NCBI GenBank assembly: GCA_041674345.1
Contig: JBAYVY010000233.1
Location: forward strand, 1 to 6,107
DNA: 6,107 bases
DNA from: JBAYVY01 sp041674345
GTDB taxonomy: Bacteria; Planctomycetota; Phycisphaerae; Phycisphaerales; Zrk34
Direction: 5' to 3'
Part shown: in pieces, positions 1 to 6,107 of the stretch
Layout of the letters: every line of letters begins with the position of its first letter
Numbering within the stretch: position 1 is the stretch's first letter
The notes under the pieces: generated by a model
Database searches by the model: none
The model's input: only the letters and a program-made list of their open reading frames with translations
What the model was told of the DNA's origin: nothing
Made by a program: the position numbers and the translations under genes

Positions 1-36
1 ACGGGTGATCGCCGTTTTTGAGCCAAAAACGAATGT

Positions 37-423
37 TTGTCGAAAAATGGTCGAACATTGGCTCGTCTTACCGCCGTTTTTGAAGCAGAATCGAGGCTTT
101 TTGACCCCGTGAACGGTTACGAATTATTAAATCCCCCCAGCTCGCAAGCGAGAGAGACGATCAAGGCATGGTTGAAGAATCTCTGGGATATTCGCAACAA
201 AGTAGTTCATGGTTCTGACCCTTTGATAGCATCACGCAAAATCGCGGTCGAGTTCCGTCTCTTGGCGGGGTGTGTTCTCATCGCAGTTTTTGAACGAACA
301 AACAAATGCAAGAATGAAATCAATACACTGTTCAAGGAACTTGACAGTTCAAACCAGAATACCGCAGGGCTTTTCCAATTACCGAACTCATTCTGGCGAC
401 TCGTTCAAGATCAATTTTGTTGA
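37..423 (+). CDS. C-terminal part of a HEPN-domain protein (Apea-like), probably 5'-truncated or frameshifted
   Basis: Reads as 128 residues from a TTG. The centre carries RNKVVHG (residues 53-59), giving R53-x4-H58, the arrangement of the catalytic Arg/His of HEPN nucleases. It is followed by a hydrophobic helix (about 72-86) and a charged helix ending LFKELD (about 93-103). The order (acidic helix, Pro-rich loop, RNKVVHG, hydrophobic helix) resembles the second half of Apea-like HEPN domains. Such proteins are often RNases in toxin or anti-phage systems, but many are uncharacterised. The start is doubtful: the frame closes with TGA at 19-21 and no Shine-Dalgarno lies before the TTG at 37 or the one at 58. 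Frame 2 is open from base 2 to a TGA at 110-112, so the real N-terminus may lie there and upstream, joined by a frameshift near 50-65. Low GC (about 33-47% in sampled rows) contrasts with the adjacent ClpB gene and may indicate transfer. HEPN identity is moderately sure; intactness is not. Confidence 0.5.
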   Translation: MSKNGRTLARLTAVFEAESRLFDPVNGYELLNPPSSQARETIKAWLKNLWDIRNKVVHGSDPLIASRKIAVEFRLLAGCVLIAVFERTNKCKNEINTLFKELDSSNQNTAGLFQLPNSFWRLVQDQFC

Positions 424-426
424 CTC

Positions 427-448
427 CCCGCCCGCTGAAGCGGACGGG
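427..448. terminator. GC-rich hairpin between convergent genes, possible bidirectional terminator
   Basis: Two 9-base arms (427-435 and 440-448) flank the loop TGAA. Read on the minus strand, all nine pairs form, one of them a G-U wobble. On the plus strand that position is a C-A mismatch, so the structure fits ClpB transcripts better. It begins 4 nt after the HEPN-like stop codon and 12 nt beyond the ClpB stop. No T-run follows on either strand, so classical intrinsic termination is not shown. It may act as a Rho-type or mRNA 3'-end stabilising hairpin. Confidence 0.5.
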
Positions 449-459
449 CCGAGTTCGGA

Positions 460-3042
<2,583 letters not shown>

Positions 3043-3050
3043 GATGAAAA

Positions 3051-3056
3051 CCTCCC
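3051..3056 (-). promoter_or_regulatory. Shine-Dalgarno site of clpB
   Basis: GGGAGG on the minus strand with an 8-nt spacer to ATG at 3042. It decides the ClpB start over the upstream ATG at 3093, which would add 17 residues unlike any ClpB N-terminus, and over the ATG at 3033, whose spacing of 17 nt is too long. Confidence 0.85.
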
Positions 3057-3070
3057 GGTTGCAAGCAACC
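3057..3070 (-). promoter_or_regulatory. small hairpin abutting the clpB ribosome-binding site
   Basis: Perfect inverted repeat GGTTGC-TT-GCAACC on the minus strand. As RNA it would fold to a 5-bp stem closed by G(CUUG)C, a tetraloop type known for high stability. Its last base directly precedes GGGAGG. It could stack beside the ribosome-binding site, protect the 5' end or tune ClpB translation; it does not itself bury the Shine-Dalgarno bases. The role is inference. Confidence 0.4.
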
Positions 3071-3176
3071 ATCAAATCACAAGCAGCGGCCATGCCGGCG
3101 GCGTGAGACGAGGCACGCTGCCTAAATGATGATATTCACTGCGCTTGCAAAATAGCATCACCGCGCGAAACCTTCC

Positions 3177-3200
3177 GGGGTCTGCCGGTATGGCAGCCCC
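3177..3200. repeat. inverted repeat in the divergent intergenic region
   Basis: GGGG-T-CTGCC, loop GGTAT, GGCAG-CCCC: nine base pairs with one bulged T at 3181. It lies about 135 nt upstream of the clpB start and 117 nt upstream of the plus-strand start. It could be an operator or a leader hairpin. No T-tract follows, so it is not an obvious terminator. Confidence 0.4.
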
Positions 3201-3316
3201 CGCAAGTTTGGGTGCCGATTAATCAATTGTCCCTGACTTTTGCGGACGCAGATTCCCGAAAGCATTTACCTTACTTTTACTTCCGACCGGTTCCCCGCCG
3301 TGGTACATCTTTGGGC

Positions 3317-4627
3317 ATGGCACGGAATCCCGGAAAATCCGCCTCACGCCGGCAACTCGCCTGTTCAGCGCCCGAACGCTTGCTGCGATACTTCATTGGC
3401 GTGATGCTGCTGGTGATGATCGTATTCGCCATCGTCCTCGAATCGCCACAATCTTCTTCGTCGCGCATCGTGTCCGCAAGGCCTGGCATCGCTATCACCG
3501 CATATGATGTCCCATCACCGCTTCCTGTCACATTTGCTCTCGCGCCCCGCACACTCAACGAATTACTTGCTTTGCCGGCCGACCAATTGGGCAAGGTCGA
3601 TATCGCCCGAATAAATCTACTTTGTGCGACGGGTCTGCCGGGAGCGGAGAAATTGGATGTCGAACACGCACTGGCCACGCTCGACCAGTGGGCGCAGCGC
3701 GTCGCCTTTGAAACCGAACGACATTTGTACCGCATCACCGATCCGCGCTACGCGGAGCATTATCAACACAGCGAAGCGTACTTCCGGGCCGAAATGCTCA
3801 TGCAGGTGCTTTACCAAGACCTCGGCGTGAAATACGACATGGAAACGGTCGGCAACTTCTCCTTCAAAGATTCCCGCGTCGCTTTCATCCACGGCATGAT
3901 CGACGACGCCAACGGCGGAACCTGCGCCTCCATGCCCGTCATGTACGTCGCCATCGGCCGACGACTCGGCTATCCGCTCAAACTCGTCACCACCGAAGGA
4001 CACGTTTTCGTCCGCTGGGAGGGTACCGAACATTCCAACCCTGACTTCCGGGGGCGGGGAAGATTCAATATCGAAACAACCAGCGGCTTCATGGGTTATC
4101 CCGATGATTACTACAAGACCTGGCCCTTCAAACTTACCGACGAACAGGTCCGCACGAACGGGCACCTGTTGTCCCTGTCACCTTCCGAGGAATTCGCCCA
4201 ATTCCTCGCCTCGCGCGGCCATTGTGCCATCGACAACGACCTGACCGGCTTCGCCGCCCGCTGCTATGAAAACGCTTATCGTTACGACACCTTACGCCCC
4301 TGTTACGCCGCGTGGTGTGTCGATGCCGCGGCGCGCAGCGATTACCAACCTTTCACCCCCGCCCTGATCGGCCTGCTTGCGCAACACGGACATGGCCTGA
4401 TTATTCGTCGCCCCTTCGATGACGATTTTCCCACGCCCGACTACTTCACCGGCCCTCGTCCCCCCAACGCACCGCTTACCCCCGGCATGGGCATTCAGCC
4501 GCCGCAACCACGAGCACCCGGAATGCCGCAACCCATGATGCCCGGAATATCGCAACCCATCGCCCCGATGGGACAACCCGTGATTCCTCCGTTTCCACAA
4601 GAACCCCCGTTCAGGAGCCCGCCATGA
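3317..4627 (+). CDS. membrane-anchored transglutaminase-like cysteine enzyme with Pro-rich tail
   Basis: 436 residues. Basic N-terminus (about 1-23), one hydrophobic anchor (about 24-41) and then an extracytoplasmic part. The catalytic region is recognisable: GGTCASMPVMYVAIGRRLGYP (written here as GGTCASM, then a helix) places Cys203; TTEGHVFVRWEG places His229; FNIETTSG (about 250-257) supplies the third polar residue, Asn251 or Glu253. This Cys-His-Asn/Asp order is that of the transglutaminase-like/SirB1-like fold, whose bacterial members are often proteases or amidases. A helical, TPR-like stretch (about 296-345) and a tail rich in Pro, Gly and Met (about 380-436) follow. ATG at 3317 is chosen because the anchor then sits normally near the N-terminus; an in-frame GTG at 3212 is possible but has no ribosome-binding site, and the ATG has only a poor one. 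The stop overlaps the next start by ATGA, so translation is probably coupled to the exported Rhs-core protein. It may process or anchor that protein; the substrate is unknown. Confidence 0.75.
   Translation: MARNPGKSASRRQLACSAPERLLRYFIGVMLLVMIVFAIVLESPQSSSSRIVSARPGIAITAYDVPSPLPVTFALAPRTLNELLALPADQLGKVDIARINLLCATGLPGAEKLDVEHALATLDQWAQRVAFETERHLYRITDPRYAEHYQHSEAYFRAEMLMQVLYQDLGVKYDMETVGNFSFKDSRVAFIHGMIDDANGGTCASMPVMYVAIGRRLGYPLKLVTTEGHVFVRWEGTEHSNPDFRGRGRFNIETTSGFMGYPDDYYKTWPFKLTDEQVRTNGHLLSLSPSEEFAQFLASRGHCAIDNDLTGFAARCYENAYRYDTLRPCYAAWCVDAAARSDYQPFTPALIGLLAQHGHGLIIRRPFDDDFPTPDYFTGPRPPNAPLTPGMGIQPPQPRAPGMPQPMMPGISQPIAPMGQPVIPPFPQEPPFRSPP
4517..4560 (+). repeat. 24-base tandem repeat encoding a Pro-rich octapeptide
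   Basis: CCCGGAATGCCGCAACCCAT recurs 24 bases later with 18 of 20 bases identical. It encodes PGMPQPMM then PGISQPIA, with a degenerate third unit PMGQPVIP. It lies in the C-terminal tail of the transglutaminase-like protein. Such tails often span cell-wall material or bind partners; nothing more can be read from it. Confidence 0.7.
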
Positions 4628-4724
4628 AACTTCGTACGCTCGCAATCGTCATCGTCGCGTTGCTGTTCGCCGCCATCGCATCTCCGGCGCAAGCCATGTA
4701 CCACCCCGGCATGGGCCGCTTCAT
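4601..4724 (+). repeat. direct repeat, copy 1 (duplicated cassette start)
   Basis: Shares with 5981-6107 a leader of 26 bases (24 identical) spanning the ribosome-binding site and ATG, then a diverged signal-peptide segment, then 29 identical bases (4696-4724) encoding the start of the Rhs core. Spacing between copies is 1380 bases at the leader and ATG; one added codon in copy 2 makes it 1383 at the core. In this copy the leader also encodes the end of the transglutaminase-like protein (EPPFRSPP). Confidence 0.9.
4613..4617 (+). promoter_or_regulatory. Shine-Dalgarno site of the first Rhs-core gene
   Basis: AGGAG with a 6-nt spacer to ATG at 4624. It lies inside the end of the preceding gene and, with the ATGA overlap, supports both the start choice and translational coupling. 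Confidence 0.8.
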
Positions 4725-5490
4725 GCAGCGCGATCCAGGTCCGGGCGGCATTTACGGGGCCGTATCCCATCACAAGCGAAGTGCTGGATCGGGAGCATCC
4801 AGCCATTTCATCCCGCAGGATCAATATGGCGATGGCATGAATCTGTATCAGTATGTGCGCAGCAATCCCATAGCACTCGTTGATCCAATGGGGCTTGAAG
4901 CCCTGATGCAAGTAGATGTAGTTGAAGGTGACACCGGACAAATCGGCGTCGTGGTCAAAGTCAGGTTGGACAAATACGAATGCTGCCGGTTGGTGCGTTT
5001 TGTTCAAGTTGTTAAAGAACATCGCGTCGGCATGTTTGGACAATCTGGTACTGGCGACAATGGAGTGGTTGATAGCCCAAACTGGGGTGGAATCATTCCA
5101 GCATGGACACCATGGTATACGACAGATGTCGCGGGGCCAGACAAGAGTGGCGACTGGGAATGGTGGGAGTTACGGGATCAACCGGGGCTTTCACTTACGG
5201 CCAATTCATGGAATACACGAGCGTTCTCGCAGGACTTTGAAACATGCGCCATATGCATAAGCGGCAAGGGTGGATATACTCACGGCAGATTGCTGGGTTG
5301 CGTCAAGTGGGGACAATTCTGGGCGGCGGCAACCGATCAATATCCGGAGGATCATCGCTGGTACGGAAACAAACATTTGGGTAAGGGAAATCTTCCAAGT
5401 GCGAACATGCTGCAAGTATTCAACAAATTTGAAGACCTATGGAACGGCTTTCATATTGCCGTCGAAGTTCCTGAAGGTGGCGGTGCTTAA
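4624..5490 (+). CDS. exported mini Rhs-core protein with C-terminal region of unknown function
   Basis: 288 residues. Residues 1-24 form a signal peptide (basic MKLR, hydrophobic stretch, SPAQA cleavage site). The mature protein would begin exactly at MYHPGMGRFMQRDP, the start of the Rhs repeat-associated core, which ends with GMNLYQYVRSNP and PIALVDPMGL (82-91), matching the P-x4-DPxGL signature after which Rhs/YD proteins are cut. About 25 residues (40-65) are inserted between the two halves of the core. No YD repeats or shell precede it, so it is not a classical Rhs toxin. Residues 92-288 resemble no family I can name: Trp- and Gly-rich, probably beta-rich, with ECC (119-121), FETCAICISG (205-214) and LLGCVKWG (223-230). 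This looks like a small folded, perhaps disulphide-containing domain. GC falls from about 58-67% at the start to 42-50% from about 4800. The gene is coupled to the transglutaminase-like gene and followed 21 nt later by a membrane protein gene. It could be a secreted effector or an envelope structural protein. Confidence 0.8.
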   Translation: MKLRTLAIVIVALLFAAIASPAQAMYHPGMGRFMQRDPGPGGIYGAVSHHKRSAGSGASSHFIPQDQYGDGMNLYQYVRSNPIALVDPMGLEALMQVDVVEGDTGQIGVVVKVRLDKYECCRLVRFVQVVKEHRVGMFGQSGTGDNGVVDSPNWGGIIPAWTPWYTTDVAGPDKSGDWEWWELRDQPGLSLTANSWNTRAFSQDFETCAICISGKGGYTHGRLLGCVKWGQFWAAATDQYPEDHRWYGNKHLGKGNLPSANMLQVFNKFEDLWNGFHIAVEVPEGGGA

Positions 5491-5495
5491 AACCG

Positions 5496-5502
5496 AAGAG
5501 GA
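5496..5502 (+). promoter_or_regulatory. Shine-Dalgarno site of the membrane protein gene
   Basis: AAGAGGA with a 9-nt spacer to ATG at 5512. It lies wholly in the 21-nt gap after the Rhs-core stop codon. Confidence 0.65.
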
Positions 5503-5511
5503 ATTCGCTCC

Positions 5512-5964
5512 ATGATATCCCTACGAAACATCATCTGGTTGTATTTCGGATTTGTCGCCGCCGCTGCGATGGCAGTCCGGGTACTGGAAACCACCGTCCA
5601 GAATTTACGAGGGGGGCTCGTCTTGGTAACGGTATTTTCGTTGAGCGTCCTGTGCGTCAGCGCTTTTCTATTTATTCGAGCCATCCAAGTAATTCCACAA
5701 GATGGCCGAAACGGAGAAATCAGCCGGGTTCGGTTGGTATTGGTTCTCGCCAATGCCATCGCGGGAGGTATTGCGCTGGGTCGCATCGCACTGAATCCAC
5801 CCGTGATGATGTGGAATATAGAAGGAATCGTCACAGGCGCAATCATTGTCGGCGCTTGTACCTGGATTGTCCTTATGGTGTGCGAAGGGTTTATTCATCC
5901 GATGAAATCAAAAAAAGCGAATTCCAACCCAAAACACATCACCGATCATTCATCCTCGAAGTAA
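5512..5964 (+). CDS. small membrane protein with about four transmembrane segments, unknown function
   Basis: 150 residues, not recognised as a named family. Hydrophobic segments lie at about 6-24, 34-58, 73-94 and 104-125. They are separated by short polar loops (VPQDGRNGEISR-type loop at about 60-72) and followed by a basic, polar C-terminus of about 25 residues, likely cytoplasmic. The start is supported by AAGAGGA 9 nt upstream. It sits 21 nt after the first exported Rhs-core gene and 39 nt before the second, so all are probably co-transcribed, and it is part of the segment repeated in the locus. Position and topology would suit an immunity protein, or a membrane partner or export helper for the Rhs-core protein. 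That is inference from context only, since the sequence holds no catalytic or binding motif. Confidence 0.7.
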   Translation: MISLRNIIWLYFGFVAAAAMAVRVLETTVQNLRGGLVLVTVFSLSVLCVSAFLFIRAIQVIPQDGRNGEISRVRLVLVLANAIAGGIALGRIALNPPVMMWNIEGIVTGAIIVGACTWIVLMVCEGFIHPMKSKKANSNPKHITDHSSSK

Positions 5965-5992
5965 AGCGTTGTATCAACCGGAACCCCCTTTC

Positions 5993-5997
5993 AGGAG
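5993..5997 (+). promoter_or_regulatory. Shine-Dalgarno site of the second Rhs-core gene
   Basis: AGGAG with a 6-nt spacer to ATG at 6004, identical in sequence and spacing to the site of the first copy. Confidence 0.8.
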
Positions 5998-6003
5998 CCA
6001 GCC

Positions 6004-6107
6004 ATGAAGATTCGCTCACTCGTCATCGCCACAGTCGCATTACTGTTTGCCAGCATCGCTGCGCCATCCGCAAACGCGATGTACCACCCCGGCATGGGCC
6101 GCTTCAT
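6004..6107 (+). CDS. second exported mini Rhs-core protein, 5' part only
   Basis: Only the first 34 codons lie in the window; the rest is cut by its right edge. MKIRSLVIATVALLF begins a signal peptide ending APSANA, one residue longer than in the first copy. It leads directly into MYHPGMGRF, the same Rhs-core opening at the same place relative to the predicted cleavage site. Only about 7 of 24 signal-peptide codons are identical between copies, whereas the core bases are identical including third positions. It lies 39 nt after the four-segment membrane protein and is probably in the same operon. Whether the C-terminal region matches the first copy cannot be seen. Confidence 0.85.
   Translation, partial: MKIRSLVIATVALLFASIAAPSANAMYHPGMGRF

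Larger units (their letters stand above)
3043..3316. other. divergent intergenic region
   Basis: This region separates clpB from the transglutaminase-like gene and must hold promoters for both directions. It contains a hairpin and ribosome-binding site next to clpB and a second hairpin at 3177-3200. I found no convincing -35/-10 pair on either strand. A GTG at 3212 opens the same frame as the plus-strand gene, but the 35 added residues look like chance translation. Confidence 0.6.
5981..6107 (+). repeat. direct repeat, copy 2 (duplicated cassette start)
   Basis: Matches 4601-4724 as described for copy 1: 24 of 26 leader bases identical, then a diverged signal peptide with one extra codon, then 29 identical bases at 6079-6107 running off the window. 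Weak similarity extends left to about 5971. In the same frame the leader still reads EPPFRSQP then stop, a remnant of the upstream gene's end with no gene attached. Confidence 0.9.

Noticed and set aside
3043..3093. N-terminal extension of ClpB from ATG at 3093
   Set aside because: The added 17 residues are unlike ClpB, and the good Shine-Dalgarno site lies inside the extension, serving the ATG at 3042.
3120..3165. clpB promoter with TATCAT as -10 on the minus strand
   Set aside because: TATCAT resembles TATAAT, but no acceptable -35 lies 16-18 bases upstream; CIRCE and sigma-32 patterns were also looked for and not seen.
3177..3200. Hairpin as an intrinsic terminator
   Set aside because: No T-tract follows on either strand and it lies between divergent genes, where a terminator is not expected.
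3212..3316. GTG start giving the transglutaminase-like protein 35 more residues
   Set aside because: There is no ribosome-binding site, it would push the membrane anchor to residue 60 behind an unstructured leader, and an ATG lies close to the anchor at 3317.
4495..5043. Minus-strand 182-residue open frame
   Set aside because: It is antisense to two overlapping genes with clear protein features and has no recognisable motif.
4624..6107. The repeated segment as an insertion sequence or transposon
   Set aside because: There is no transposase, no terminal inverted repeats and no target-site duplications; the repeat boundaries fit a simple tandem duplication.

Overview
The window looks like bacterial chromosome from a moderately GC-rich organism. 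Hand counts of single 60-base rows give about 63% GC in the ClpB gene and 33-50% in the first 400 bases and much of the right-hand third. A small secreted protein built on an Rhs-associated core, next to an anchored transglutaminase-like protein with a Pro/Gly/Met-rich tail, recalls Planctomycetes/Phycisphaerae or another PVC-type lineage. That placement is inference; nothing here is a taxonomic marker.

Left end (1-423, + strand): the distal part of a HEPN-type protein with an R-x4-H motif. Its first half is missing or lies in another frame. A GC-rich hairpin (427-448) separates it from the convergent ClpB gene.

Middle (460-3042, - strand): a complete disaggregase ClpB of 860 residues with both AAA+ modules intact. 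Its start is fixed by GGGAGG 8 nt upstream, with a small hairpin abutting that site. A 274-base divergent intergenic region (3043-3316) follows.

Right (3317-6107, + strand): a tight, probably single operon. It encodes (i) a membrane-anchored transglutaminase-like cysteine enzyme; (ii) a 288-residue exported protein overlapping it by ATGA, in which a signal peptide is joined directly to an Rhs-associated core and then a roughly 197-residue C-terminal region of unknown function; (iii) a 150-residue protein with about four membrane segments; and (iv) the start of a second copy of the exported Rhs-core protein, cut by the window edge.

The second copy lies exactly 1380 bases after the first and repeats its ribosome-binding site, signal peptide and core start. 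It also repeats the last codons of the transglutaminase-like gene, now as non-coding DNA. This is the scar of a tandem duplication of an [Rhs-core + membrane protein] cassette. The layout (conserved leader and core, variable tip, small membrane partner, repeated cassettes) resembles polymorphic toxin/immunity loci, but without the Rhs shell and without a recognisable toxin motif. It is the most likely undescribed system in the window.
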